Source: an uncultured Rivibacter sp. (GTDB lineage Bacteria > Pseudomonadota > Gammaproteobacteria > Burkholderiales > Burkholderiaceae). Taken from it: a stretch of 64,000 nucleotides of DNA. Positions 1 to 8,292 of this stretch are shown here, in pieces. The translations under genes and the position numbers were made by a program. The notes under the pieces are model-generated. The model saw only the letters and a program-made list of their open reading frames with translations. It did no database searches and was not told the DNA's origin. The stretch covers positions 1 through 64,000 of the forward strand of contig CAMLLU010000011.1 in assembly GCA_946480925.1 (NCBI GenBank), written 5' to 3'. Within the stretch, counting starts at the first letter, position 1. Each line of letters opens with the position of its first letter.

Positions 1-1122
1 ACCGAAGGCGCGGTGGTGTTCGAGAACGAGCTGTTCCAGCTCATCGAATACAAGCCGCTGACCGACAAGGTGTACGAAAAGCCGCTGCTCATCGTGCCGC
101 CTTGCATCAACAAGTACTACATCCTCGACCTGCAGCCGGAGAACTCCTTCGTTCGCCACGCGGTGGAGCAGGGCCACCGCGTGTTCCTGGTGAGCTGGGT
201 CAATGCCGACGAGTCGATTGGCGACAAGACCTGGGACGACTACATCGAAGACGGCACGATCCGCGCGATCACCGCGGTGAAGGCCATCACGAAGCAGGAG
301 CAGATCAACACGCTGGGCTTCTGCATCGGCGGCACCATCCTGGCCACAGCGCTGGCTGTGCTGGCGGCGCGTGATGAAACGCCCGCGGCCAGCATCACGT
401 TGCTGACGTCCTTCCTCGACTTCTCGAACACCGGCGTGATCGACCTGTTCGTCGACGAAACCGCGGTGCAGATGCGCGAGATGAGCATCGGCCAGGGAGG
501 GCTGCTCAAGGGCGGTGAACTGGCGGCCACGTTCTCGTTCCTGCGACCCAACGACCTCGTGTGGAACTACGTGGTCGGCAACTACCTGAAAGGCGAGACA
601 CCGCCGCCGTTCGACCTGCTGTACTGGAATTCCGACAGCACCAACCTGCCGGGCCCCATGTTCTGCTGGTACCTGCGCAACACCTACCTCGAGAACAAGC
701 TGTGCGAGCCCGAGGGGCTCACCGTCTGCGGCGAGAAGGTGGATCTGCGCAAGATCGACGTGCCAGCCTTCATCTATGCGTCACGCGAGGACCATATCGT
801 CCCGTGGGAAAGCGCTTATGCCTCCACACGCGTGCTGCCCGGCAAGAAGCACTTCGTGCTGGGCGCGTCGGGGCACATTGCCGGTGTGATCAACCCGCCT
901 GCCAAGAAGAAGCGCAGTTACTGGACCGCGAGCCGCCTGCCGGCCAAGGCGAACGAGTGGTTCACCGCGGCTACGGAGCAGCCGGGCAGCTGGTGGCCGG
1001 AGTGGTACGGCTGGCTCAAGCCGCTGGCCGGCAAGCTGGTTGCCGCTCCCAAGGCGCCCGGTGACCGCACCTACCGCCCTGTGGAGCCGGCCCCCGGGCG
1101 CTATGTGAAGCGCAAGGCCTGA
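1..1122 (+). CDS. phaC: Class I polyhydroxyalkanoate synthase, 3' part
   Basis: This enzyme polymerises (R)-3-hydroxyacyl-CoA into polyhydroxyalkanoate on cytoplasmic granules. The frame is open from the first base, so the start lies upstream. About 373 residues are present against the usual 560-600. The lipase-like box GFCIGG carries the catalytic Cys (codon at 322-324). The catalytic Asp is probably in the SREDHIVPW segment and the His in GASGHIAGV. The C-terminal half is intact and ends in a basic tail (YVKRKA). phaA follows after 78 bp, the classic phaCAB order. Identification is firm; only the N-terminal part is missing from the window. Confidence 0.97.
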   Translation, partial: TEGAVVFENELFQLIEYKPLTDKVYEKPLLIVPPCINKYYILDLQPENSFVRHAVEQGHRVFLVSWVNADESIGDKTWDDYIEDGTIRAITAVKAITKQEQINTLGFCIGGTILATALAVLAARDETPAASITLLTSFLDFSNTGVIDLFVDETAVQMREMSIGQGGLLKGGELAATFSFLRPNDLVWNYVVGNYLKGETPPPFDLLYWNSDSTNLPGPMFCWYLRNTYLENKLCEPEGLTVCGEKVDLRKIDVPAFIYASREDHIVPWESAYASTRVLPGKKHFVLGASGHIAGVINPPAKKKRSYWTASRLPAKANEWFTAATEQPGSWWPEWYGWLKPLAGKLVAAPKAPGDRTYRPVEPAPGRYVKRKA

Positions 1123-1200
1123 CGTCCTTCACCCACTGCAGTTTTCCCTTTCTTCTCCCTTCCTCTCTCCCGCCGTCACCTTTCCACCAAGGAGCTCACC

Positions 1201-2382
1201 ATGACCACCGATATCGTGATCGTTGCCGCCGCCCGCACTGCAGTGGGCAAGTTCGGAGGCGCGCTGGCCAAGACGCCGGCGGCCGAACTCGGGGCCGTGG
1301 TGATCCAGGAACTGCTCAAGCGCGCCAAGCTCAACGGCGAGCAGATCAGCGAAGTGATCCTGGGCCAGGTGCTCACCGCCGGCGTGGGCCAGAACCCGGC
1401 CCGCCAGGCCGTCATCAAGGCCGGCCTGCCGCAGGGCGTGCCGGCCTTCGCCATCAACAAGGTGTGCGGCTCGGGCCTGAAGGCCGTGATGCTTGCGGTG
1501 CAAGCCATTCGCGACGGTGATTCCGAGATCGTGATTGCCGGCGGGCAGGAGAACATGAGCCTCGCGCCGCACGTGCTGAACGGCTCGCGCGACGGCCAGC
1601 GCATGGGTGACTGGAAGATGGTCGACACGATGATCAACGACGGCCTCTGGGACGTCTACAACCAGTACCACATGGGCATCACGGCCGAAAACGTGGCCAA
1701 GAAGTACGGCGTTACCCGCGAACAGCAGGACGCACTGGCACTGGCCTCGCAGCAGAAGGCTGCCGCCGCGCAGGATGCCGGCAGATTCAAGGACGAGATC
1801 GTCGGCGTGACCCTTCCGCAGAAGAAGGGCGATCCGCTGGTGTTCGACACCGACGAGTTCGTCAACCGCAAGACCAACGCCGAAGCGCTGGCGGGCCTGC
1901 GCCCCGCCTTCGACAAGGCCGGCACGGTGACCGCCGGCAATGCCTCGGGCATCAACGACGGCGCGGCCGCGGTGGTGGTCATGTCGGCCAAGAAGGCCGA
2001 CCAGCTGGGCCTGCAGCCGTTGGCGCGCATTGCCTCCTACTCCAGCGCGGCGCTGGATCCGTCGATCATGGGCATGGGGCCGGTGCCGGCTTCCAAGCGC
2101 GCGCTCGAGCGCGCCGGCTGGAAGGCTGCCGACCTCGATCTGCTCGAAATCAACGAGGCCTTCGCGGCACAGGCCTGCGCCGTGCACAACGAGATGGGCT
2201 GGGACACCAGCAAGGTCAACGTCAACGGTGGCGCCATTGCGATCGGCCACCCGATCGGCGCTTCGGGCTGCCGCATCCTCGTGACGTTGCTGCACGAGAT
2301 GCAGCGCCGCGACGCCAAGAAGGGCATCGCCTCGCTGTGCATCGGCGGGGGCATGGGCGTTGCATTGACGGTCGAGCGTTGA
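1201..2382 (+). CDS. phaA: Acetyl-CoA acetyltransferase (beta-ketothiolase)
   Basis: It condenses two acetyl-CoA into acetoacetyl-CoA, the first step of polyhydroxybutyrate synthesis. It is 393 aa, the normal thiolase length. The acyl-accepting Cys89 lies in NKVCGSGLKAV, the histidine motif is GHPIGASG near residue 350, and the second catalytic Cys is in CIGGGMG near residue 380. The start is ATG after an AAGGAG ribosome-binding site. The 78-bp gap to phaC is a pyrimidine-rich tract, so the two genes are probably co-transcribed. Confidence 0.97.
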   Translation: MTTDIVIVAAARTAVGKFGGALAKTPAAELGAVVIQELLKRAKLNGEQISEVILGQVLTAGVGQNPARQAVIKAGLPQGVPAFAINKVCGSGLKAVMLAVQAIRDGDSEIVIAGGQENMSLAPHVLNGSRDGQRMGDWKMVDTMINDGLWDVYNQYHMGITAENVAKKYGVTREQQDALALASQQKAAAAQDAGRFKDEIVGVTLPQKKGDPLVFDTDEFVNRKTNAEALAGLRPAFDKAGTVTAGNASGINDGAAAVVVMSAKKADQLGLQPLARIASYSSAALDPSIMGMGPVPASKRALERAGWKAADLDLLEINEAFAAQACAVHNEMGWDTSKVNVNGGAIAIGHPIGASGCRILVTLLHEMQRRDAKKGIASLCIGGGMGVALTVER

Positions 2383-2427
2383 TGCAAGGTAGTACGGGGC
2401 GCCATGCCGGGCAGCCTCAAGCGGGGG

Positions 2428-2451
2428 CCGCTCCGTCTTGGAGCGGTCTTT
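2428..2451 (+). terminator. Hairpin with short T-rich tail between phaA and phaB
   Basis: A 7-bp stem (CCGCTCC / GGAGCGG) with a 5-nt loop is followed by TCTTT. It sits 45 bp after phaA in a 191-bp gap, unusually long for this operon. It could be a partial terminator lowering phaB transcription, or an mRNA-stabilising hairpin. The T-tract is weak, so full termination is doubtful. Confidence 0.45.
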
Positions 2452-2501
2452 GCCATACCCGGCGGGCGGGGTGTCCCACCTAGGGAGAGCCCGCACAGGG
2501 C

Positions 2502-2533
2502 CAACCCGGTTGACCCCAACCATGCATGGGTTG
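2502..2533. repeat. Tandem CAACC...GGTTG palindromes upstream of phaB
   Basis: Two adjoining palindromes are visible: CAACCCGGTTG (2502-2512) and CAACC-ATGCAT-GGGTTG (2517-2533). They lie 40-70 bp before the phaB start and are positioned like an operator or a small hairpin array. I cannot name a regulator for them. Confidence 0.4.
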
Positions 2534-2573
2534 ACCCTGGCGGCAGGAAGACAACATTCAACCGGAGAGAAAA

Positions 2574-3311
2574 ATGGCTCAGAAAGTGGCGTATGTGACG
2601 GGTGGCATGGGTGGTATCGGCACCTCGATCTGCCAGCGGCTGCACAAGGACGGGTTCAAGGTCATCGCGGGCTGCGGCCCGAGCCGTGACTACAACAAGT
2701 GGCTCGAAGAGCAGAAGACGCAGGGCTACACCTTCTATGCGTCCGTGGGCAACGTGTCCGATTGGGAATCCACTGTCGCGGCGTTCGTCAAGGCCAAGGG
2801 CGAGCACGGTCCGATCGACGTGCTGGTCAACAACGCCGGCATCACGCGTGACGGTGTCTTCCGCAAGATGACCAAGGCTGATTGGGATGCGGTGATCGAC
2901 ACCAACCTCAACAGCCTGTTCTGTGTGACCAAGCAAGTGATCGACGACATGCTCGACCGAGGGTGGGGCCGCATCATCAACATCAGCTCGGTCAACGGCG
3001 AGAAGGGCCAGTTCGGCCAGACCAACTACTCGGCCGCCAAGGCCGGCATGCACGGCTTCACGATGGCGCTGGCGCAGGAAGTAGCCAACAAGGGCGTGAC
3101 CGTGAACACGGTGAGCCCGGGCTACATCGGCACCGAGATGGTCCGCTCCATTCGGCCGGAAGTGCTCGACAAGATCGTGGCCACGATTCCCGTGAAGCGC
3201 TTGGGCACGCCCGAAGAGATCGCGTCGATCGTCGGTTGGGTGGCCTCCGAAGATTCCGCCTTTGCCACCGGCGCCGACTTCTCGGTGAACGGCGGCTTGC
3301 ACATGGGTTGA
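2574..3311 (+). CDS. phaB: Acetoacetyl-CoA reductase
   Basis: An NADPH-dependent short-chain dehydrogenase that reduces acetoacetyl-CoA to (R)-3-hydroxybutyryl-CoA, the monomer for PhaC. It is 245 aa, as expected. The N-terminal Rossmann glycine motif is TGGMGGIG, NNAGITRD follows, the catalytic Ser is in INISSVNG and the YxxxK pair in NYSAAKAG. The start is ATG preceded by GGAGAG. A strong bidirectional terminator follows. Confidence 0.97.
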   Translation: MAQKVAYVTGGMGGIGTSICQRLHKDGFKVIAGCGPSRDYNKWLEEQKTQGYTFYASVGNVSDWESTVAAFVKAKGEHGPIDVLVNNAGITRDGVFRKMTKADWDAVIDTNLNSLFCVTKQVIDDMLDRGWGRIINISSVNGEKGQFGQTNYSAAKAGMHGFTMALAQEVANKGVTVNTVSPGYIGTEMVRSIRPEVLDKIVATIPVKRLGTPEEIASIVGWVASEDSAFATGADFSVNGGLHMG

Positions 3312-3350
3312 TTGACGGGGGCGGCACGCCGCCTCTGTTGCTCAAAAAGA

Positions 3351-3387
3351 AGAGGCCGGCACTGCGAAGTGCCGGCCTCTTGCTTTT
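3351..3387. terminator. Bidirectional intrinsic terminator
   Basis: A 13-bp perfect stem (AGAGGCCGGCACT / AGTGCCGGCCTCT) with a GCGA tetraloop is flanked by an A-rich stretch on the left and TGCTTTT on the right. It lies between convergent phaB (+) and mnmH (-), so it can end transcripts from both sides. Confidence 0.9.
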
Positions 3388-3397
3388 GCGAACGAGG

Positions 3398-4459
3398 TCA
3401 GCGCGTGGCGAGCAACTCCTGGGCTGCTGCTGCCAGAGACTGTTCGCTGCCATCTTGCAGCCGCAGGAGCCGTGCGTTTTCGAAACCCGCAAAGCTGCGC
3501 TGCATGGACTTGGTATAGCCCGGGTCATAGTGCTTGTGCATCAGCTCGAGAAACACGTCGGCGACCCGGCCGGCGCGTGCCTCGGCTTGCCAGCGGGCGA
3601 TCTGCTGCCGGCCCATGAGCTCGACCAGCGCATTGAGCTTCTCGCAGAAGAGCTCCACGTCCTGCACGAAAAAGGCGTATTCCTCGAGCAGCAGCTGCAG
3701 GCGTGCATCGTCCGGCATCTCGACGTGCACACACGGGCTTTGCTGGCGCATTTGCTCGATCAAGGCTTCGGGTACCTGCAGCTTGCCGATCTTCTTGCTT
3801 TCGCTTTCCACGAACACCGGTTTGGCCGCATCGAGGCGGCGAAGCTGGTCCCACAGCGCGGTGTCGAAGGCCTTTTGCGAAGGTTGGGGACAGCCCGGCA
3901 CCGAGCCCAGCACCGAGCCGCGATGGCTGGCCAGCGCCTCCAGGTCGAGCACCTGTGCACCTGCGGTCTGGAGGGCCTGCAACAGCCGCGTCTTGCCGCT
4001 GCCAGTCTTGCCGCACACGACCCGCAAGTCCAGTTGCCCCGGCAGCGCCTGCAATTGGGCCATCACGACATGGCGAAAGGCCTTGTAGCCGCCTTCGACC
4101 ACCTGCGTGCGAAAACCGATCTGCCCGAGGAACCACGCCAGCGTGCCGGAGCGCTGGCCCCCGCGCCAGCAATAGACCAGCGGCCGCCAACCCTTGGGCT
4201 TGTCGAGCACATGGGCTTCGATGTGCGCCGCGACATTGCGTGCCACCAGCGCGGCACCACGCTTGCGGGCGTCGAAGGCCGAGATCTGCTTGTATTCGGT
4301 GCCGACTGTGCGACGCTCGTCGTTGTCGAGCACCGGCCAGTTCAGCGCCTTGGGCAGGTGGTCCTCAGCAAACTCGGCCGGAGACCGGGCGTCGATGAGT
4401 GTGTCGAACTGGTCGAGCTTGGCAACGGCATCGACCGCGGAAATCACGCGAACGGACAT
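3398..4459 (-). CDS. mnmH: tRNA 2-selenouridine synthase
   Basis: It converts 2-thiouridine to 2-selenouridine at wobble U34 of certain tRNAs through a geranylated intermediate, using selenophosphate. The protein is 353 aa with an N-terminal rhodanese domain whose Cys97 lies in YCWRGGQRS. A P-loop domain follows (GKTGSGKT, residues 150-157). Both parts match the SelU/YbbB family in order and length. Its presence implies a selenophosphate synthetase (selD) elsewhere in the genome, which is not in this window. Confidence 0.93.
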   Translation of the reverse strand: MSVRVISAVDAVAKLDQFDTLIDARSPAEFAEDHLPKALNWPVLDNDERRTVGTEYKQISAFDARKRGAALVARNVAAHIEAHVLDKPKGWRPLVYCWRGGQRSGTLAWFLGQIGFRTQVVEGGYKAFRHVVMAQLQALPGQLDLRVVCGKTGSGKTRLLQALQTAGAQVLDLEALASHRGSVLGSVPGCPQPSQKAFDTALWDQLRRLDAAKPVFVESESKKIGKLQVPEALIEQMRQQSPCVHVEMPDDARLQLLLEEYAFFVQDVELFCEKLNALVELMGRQQIARWQAEARAGRVADVFLELMHKHYDPGYTKSMQRSFAGFENARLLRLQDGSEQSLAAAAQELLATR

Positions 4460-4644
4460 GCCGCGATTGTCGCTGCGTCGAGGGCGGGCCTTGCGGGTTG
4501 CCGTTCACCATGTCCTGCCGCGGGCGTGAAGATCTCCCGCCACAACACTCATGCGTTGCGCAAGGCATCAATCATCCAACTCGGGTGGACTCGTGTTGTG
4601 GCATTCGAGCGGACCCCAGAACGCCACAGAGGCGGTGTCGCTTG

Positions 4645-4935
4645 TCAGCGCTGGAGGCGGCCTTCCTGGGCTGCCAAGCATTCGAGTGCTGCACATACCT
4701 CGGCAAAAGTGCCGCCGATGGCGGTGCGGCGCCCATCGTGCGGATCCTGGCGGATCCAGAAACCGCGGCTCGGTTGTGCGATGCCTGCCTTGCAAACCGC
4801 CGATGCGTTGCGGCGTGGTGCAGCCGGCGCCAACCCGAGGCGAGGGCCACCGAAGGGCAAGCTCAGTTGTCGATGGGCGGCGTCTGCCGAAGGAAGGCCA
4901 ACAAGGCGGGCAGCGAGGCGAACAAGGCGCTTCAT
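4645..4935 (-). CDS. Small basic protein of unknown function
   Basis: A 96-residue reading frame starting MKRLVRLAARLVGL and ending in an Ala-rich helix (GGTFAEVCAALECLAAQE). A GGAGAG ribosome-binding site sits 8 nt before this ATG. Another ATG two codons upstream (4941) is too close to the site. No domain is recognised. The C-terminal pattern (FWIRQDP, RTAIGGT, then a helix) looks protein-like rather than random. It stands alone: 4460-4644 and 4936-5081 hold no other gene that I can see. I rate it a probable but unproven gene. Confidence 0.5.
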   Translation of the reverse strand: MKRLVRLAARLVGLPSADAAHRQLSLPFGGPRLGLAPAAPRRNASAVCKAGIAQPSRGFWIRQDPHDGRRTAIGGTFAEVCAALECLAAQEGRLQR

Positions 4936-5081
4936 GGACATATCTCTCCGAAATTCAAGAACAACAATGAAGTTCGGCAGGATTGGCAGAACAAGGCCGA
5001 CCGCGGGATCGCATGAAACGCGAGATAGCACTTCATGTATGCCCGCCACCCGCGGGCGGCCGAAGATTCAGCAGCTGAAGA

Positions 5082-5441
5082 TCATGGGTGCATGCCCTCG
5101 TTGGCTGAGGGCACCTGCCCGTACAGCGCCTTGCGCTGCGCCGTGTACTGCCACCATGGTGCCGCTGGTGAGCCACGCATGAAGTCGGTGGCGGCCATGA
5201 AGGTGTCGAGCACGCAAGGATCCTGACGCAAGCCGGTCTTGGCGCAGAGGTTCTGGTAGAGCACGAAGGCGTCCTTGCCGATCAGGTCTTGCGGCTTGGT
5301 GATGCCGATGAGCCGCAGGTCGGCTGCAAGCGCCGGGCCGATGTTGGGCAACTGCTCCAACGCGACGCATTCCTGCGCGCTGTGCACCTTCGGGGCTTTG
5401 AAACTCACGGGGCGGAGCGCTCTCACGGCAGCTTCCTTCAC
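5082..5441 (-). CDS. Cdd1-like helix-hairpin-helix protein
   Basis: A 119-aa protein with a central helix-hairpin-helix ([20 protein letters not shown]). It resembles the Cdd1 family, named 'pathogenicity locus' in Pfam but of unknown role. The HhH suggests nucleic-acid binding. The second half has the conserved aromatic stretch [13 protein letters not shown]. The start is a GTG whose last two bases and the next base overlap the lexA stop (GTGA), so it is probably translated by coupling to lexA and made under SOS control. That link to the SOS response is inference. Confidence 0.75.
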   Translation of the reverse strand: MKEAAVRALRPVSFKAPKVHSAQECVALEQLPNIGPALAADLRLIGITKPQDLIGKDAFVLYQNLCAKTGLRQDPCVLDTFMAATDFMRGSPAAPWWQYTAQRKALYGQVPSANEGMHP

Positions 5442-6127
5442 ATCAGCATGGTGTTGCGGATCAAGCCGACCGCCAGGCCTTCGAGCTCGAATTCACCGCT
5501 TTCCTGGGTAACCAGCAGCGTGCTGAATTCAGGGTTCTCGGGAATGAGCTCGATGCCGACTTTTGTGCGGCGGAAGCGCTTGACGGTGACTTCGTCATTC
5601 AGGCGCGCCACGACGATCTGGCCGTTCTTGGCTTCCTTGGCGCGCTGCACGGCGAGCAGGTCGCCGTCGAGGATGCCGGCGTCGCGCATGCTCATGCCGC
5701 GCACCTTGAGCAGGAAGTCGGGCTTGCGCGGGAACATGCTCGCTTCGACCACATAGGTTTGATCGATGTGCTCTTGCGCGAGGATGGGCTGGCCTGCGGC
5801 CACTCGACCGACCAGTGGGAGCGAAAGTTGCGCCAGGCTGGGCAGCGGTAGAGAAAACTGCAGTCCGACGCCTGACAGGCGCGAGGCATTGATCGAACGC
5901 AGTGTGGCATCCTTCAACCGGATGCCGCGCGAAGTGCCGCCCACGAGTTCGATGACACCCTTGCGAGCCAGCGCTTGAAGGTGTTCTTCGGCTGCGTTGG
6001 CGGAGCGGAAACCAAGTTCAGCGGCAATTTCCGCTCGCGTGGGCGGCGCACCGGTGCGCTCGATGCTGCTTTGAATGAGCTCGAGGATCTGCTGTTGGCG
6101 GGCGGTGAGTTTGGGCGCGTCGTCCAC
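5438..6127 (-). CDS. lexA: LexA repressor
   Basis: The SOS-response repressor and self-cleaving serine protease. The N-terminal winged HTH ([13 protein letters not shown], then [14 protein letters not shown]) is followed by the cleavage site VAAGQP (Ala111-Gly112), catalytic Ser146 (GMSMRD) and Lys183 (EVTVKRF). The Ser-Lys spacing of 37 matches E. coli. I chose GTG at 6127 because GAAGGA lies 7 nt upstream and the LexA box then falls in the promoter. An ATG at 6175 is in frame (245 aa) but lacks a ribosome-binding site and would begin almost at the operator. The chosen start gives 229 aa. Confidence 0.93.
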   Translation of the reverse strand: MDDAPKLTARQQQILELIQSSIERTGAPPTRAEIAAELGFRSANAAEEHLQALARKGVIELVGGTSRGIRLKDATLRSINASRLSGVGLQFSLPLPSLAQLSLPLVGRVAAGQPILAQEHIDQTYVVEASMFPRKPDFLLKVRGMSMRDAGILDGDLLAVQRAKEAKNGQIVVARLNDEVTVKRFRRTKVGIELIPENPEFSTLLVTQESGEFELEGLAVGLIRNTMLM

Positions 6128-6182
6128 TGGGCGGTCCTTCGTTGATTCCAGAAGATGACCCGGCTGGTCATCCATCCAGTAT

Positions 6183-6198
6183 CTGTATTTTTATCCAG
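6183..6198. promoter_or_regulatory. LexA (SOS) box
   Basis: CTGTATTTTTATCCAG matches the proteobacterial CTGT-N8-ACAG operator in 15 of its 16 defining features: CTGT is perfect, the core is AT-rich and the right half is CCAG instead of ACAG. It lies between divergent lexA and the asparaginase gene, 12 bp before the latter. Autoregulation of lexA is expected. The asparaginase could also feel it. Confidence 0.8.
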
Positions 6199-6209
6199 GT
6201 TTTCTCAGA

Positions 6210-7157
6210 ATGCAAAGCTCCACGAAGAGTCCTCAAGGCAAAACCGTGATCCTGGGGACCGGCGGCACGATTGCCGGTACCGCTGATGCAGGCGACAACA
6301 TCGGCTACACCGCCGCACAGCTGGGTGTCGCCCAACTGGTGGCCAAGGTGCCGGCATTGGCCAGCATGCCGCTCGAAGCGGAGCAGGTCGCGCAGCTCGA
6401 CAGCAAGGACATGGACTTCGCGACTTGGCAGCGGCTCGCGCAACGTGTCGCCTTCCACCTGGCCCGCCCGGATGTGAGCGGCATGGTCATCACCCATGGC
6501 ACCGATACGCTGGAGGAAACGGCCTACCTGCTGCACCGTGTACTTGCTCCCACCAAGCCTGTCGTGCTGGCGGCGGCCATGCGCCCAGCCACCGCGCTGC
6601 AGGCCGATGGCCCGCAGAACGTGCTCGATGCGGTCTCGGTGGCGCGCCATCCAGAAGCTCGCGGCGTGGTGGCGGTGCTGTCGGGCGCTGTGTGGATCGC
6701 CAGCGAAATGCGCAAGACGCATTCGTATCGGACCGAAGCTTTCAATGCCGGTGACGCTGGGCCGCTGGGCTGGGTGGAAGAGGGCGCGTTGCGGCAGCTA
6801 CGGCCTTGGCCGGCCGATACACCGCTGGGTGTTGCGCTACTGGAGCGGGTCGAATGGCCCCGCGTGGAAATCGTGTTCAGCCATGCCGGTGCAGCCGGGC
6901 ACCTGGTCGATGCGCTGGTGCGAGACGGCGTCGATGGCCTGGTAGTGGCCGCAACCGGCAACGGCACGGTGCATCACGAAGTGGAATCGGCGTTGCTGCG
7001 CGCGCAGGCGCAAGGTGTGAAGGTGCTGCGGAGCACCCGCGTGGGCGCCGGTGCCGTGTTGGCGAAACCCGGCGATGCCTTGCCGTCGGCCGGCACGCTC
7101 ACGCCGGTGCAGGCTCGCGTGGAACTCTTGCTGCAGCTGCTGAGTTCACCACGCTGA
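6210..7157 (+). CDS. L-asparaginase
   Basis: It hydrolyses L-asparagine to aspartate and ammonia. The protein is 315 aa. The first active-site loop is TGGTIAG (residues 17-23) with the nucleophilic Thr, and the second is HGTDTLEETA with the catalytic Thr-Asp pair. No signal peptide is visible, so it is likely cytoplasmic. The start ATG has no clear ribosome-binding site. It is divergent from lexA and shares a short promoter region containing the LexA box. Confidence 0.93.
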   Translation: MQSSTKSPQGKTVILGTGGTIAGTADAGDNIGYTAAQLGVAQLVAKVPALASMPLEAEQVAQLDSKDMDFATWQRLAQRVAFHLARPDVSGMVITHGTDTLEETAYLLHRVLAPTKPVVLAAAMRPATALQADGPQNVLDAVSVARHPEARGVVAVLSGAVWIASEMRKTHSYRTEAFNAGDAGPLGWVEEGALRQLRPWPADTPLGVALLERVEWPRVEIVFSHAGAAGHLVDALVRDGVDGLVVAATGNGTVHHEVESALLRAQAQGVKVLRSTRVGAGAVLAKPGDALPSAGTLTPVQARVELLLQLLSSPR

Positions 7158-7172
7158 AGTGAAACAAGCCAC

Positions 7173-7197
7173 GCGCCGAGGTTGGGCTCGGCGGCGC
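7173..7197. terminator. Possible terminator hairpin between asparaginase and ohr
   Basis: GCCGAG and CTCGGC pair around a 6-nt loop (7175-7192), and the stem can extend with a bulge. It lies between convergent genes. There is no adjacent T-tract, so an intrinsic-terminator role is uncertain. Confidence 0.4.
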
Positions 7198-7218
7198 GGC
7201 CTGCAGGCAACGCGTTGT

Positions 7219-7644
7219 TTAGACGAGCGTCAGCGTGACGTCGATGTTGCCGCGGGTGGCGTTCGAGTACGGGCACACCTGGTGTGCGGCGTCGATGAGT
7301 GCCTGTGCAGCGGCGCGGTCCATGCCGGGCAGCGAGATCTTCAGCTCAGCCTGAATGCCGAAGCCGTTGGGGATGGGGCCGATGCCCACGCTGCCGTCAA
7401 TGCTCACGTCTGCCGGCACGGTGATCTTCTGCTTGGCCGCCACGGCCTTCATAGCTCCGATGAAGCAGGCCGAATAGCCTGCTGCGAACAGTTGCTCGGG
7501 GTTGGTGCCCGGGCCGCCGGCACCGCCCAGCTCGCGCGGCGTGCTCAGTTCGACTTGCAGTGCACCGTCAGACGACTTGGCGCTACCTTGACGGCCGCCG
7601 GTGGCGGTGGCGTGGGCGGTGTAGAGGACTTTTTCGAGGGCCAT
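7219..7644 (-). CDS. ohr: Organic hydroperoxide resistance protein
   Basis: A thiol peroxidase that reduces organic hydroperoxides using lipoylated partners. It is 141 aa. The two catalytic cysteines are Cys60 (YSACF) and Cys124 (QVCPYSN). The start ATG follows AAAGGAG at good spacing. An in-frame upstream extension exists but runs into ohrR. It lies 50 bp downstream of ohrR on the same strand, so it is probably induced from the ohrR operator. Confidence 0.96.
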   Translation of the reverse strand: MALEKVLYTAHATATGGRQGSAKSSDGALQVELSTPRELGGAGGPGTNPEQLFAAGYSACFIGAMKAVAAKQKITVPADVSIDGSVGIGPIPNGFGIQAELKISLPGMDRAAAQALIDAAHQVCPYSNATRGNIDVTLTLV

Positions 7645-7694
7645 GCTTGCTCCTTTGGTGAGGGTTGGAGTGGAGGTACTGCGGGGGAACGCTC

Positions 7695-8198
7695 TCAGGC
7701 CGACTTGGCCGCGAGCTTGGGTTCGAGGTGCTGCGCCAGGCTGCTGCGCAGGTGTTGCAGGCGCTGTGTGAGCTCGACCACTTCGTCGAGGCTGCACTGC
7801 GTGGCACACAGGATTTCTTCAGGCACGACGTGGGCTCCAGCTCTCATGCGGCGGCCGGCGGGCGTGAGGCTCACGATGACGCGGCGTTCATCTTCACGGG
7901 CGCGCTCGCGCTGCAGCAGGCCTGACGCTTCCATGCGCTTGAGCAGTGGCGTCAGCGTGCCCGAGTCGAGAAAGAGACGCTCGCCGAGTTCGCTGACGGT
8001 GAGACCGTCGCTTTCCCACAGCACCAGCATCACGAGGTATTGGGGGTAGGTGAGGCCGAGCTTTTCGAGCACAGGCTTGTAGAGCTTGGTCATGGTCAGG
8101 GAGCTCGAATACAGCGCGAAGCACAGCTGGTTGTCGAGCTGCAGCATCGCGTCAGCCGCCGTAGCGACAGATTTGGGGGAGGTACGTTTGCTGACCAT
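7695..8198 (-). CDS. ohrR: OhrR, MarR-family peroxide-sensing repressor
   Basis: A dimeric winged-helix repressor released from DNA when its sensing cysteine is oxidised by organic peroxides. It is 167 aa. The sensing Cys26 is in [13 protein letters not shown], and the winged HTH spans roughly residues 60-110 ([30 protein letters not shown] wing). ohr follows immediately and a perfect palindrome lies 23 bp upstream of the start, which together fix the function. Confidence 0.94.
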   Translation of the reverse strand: MVSKRTSPKSVATAADAMLQLDNQLCFALYSSSLTMTKLYKPVLEKLGLTYPQYLVMLVLWESDGLTVSELGERLFLDSGTLTPLLKRMEASGLLQRERAREDERRVIVSLTPAGRRMRAGAHVVPEEILCATQCSLDEVVELTQRLQHLRSSLAQHLEPKLAAKSA

Positions 8199-8220
8199 GG
8201 GCGAGAATATAGGCTGTGAA

Positions 8221-8246
8221 AAATTAAATTGCAAGCAATTTAATTT
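8221..8246. promoter_or_regulatory. OhrR operator palindrome
   Basis: A perfect 12-bp inverted repeat (AAATTAAATTGC / GCAATTTAATTT) around a 2-bp centre, strikingly AT-rich in this GC-rich genome. It lies 23 bp upstream of ohrR. The AATTAAATTG core resembles known OhrR operators such as that of Bacillus subtilis ohrA. Confidence 0.85.
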
Positions 8247-8292
8247 GCGACGAATGGTGACTGTGGCAGCCACAAAACGCAGCTTGCCGCGC

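Noticed and set aside
2882..5182. Long plus-strand open frame across phaB, the terminator and mnmH
   Set aside because: It runs in a shifted frame over two well-identified genes and through a strong terminator.
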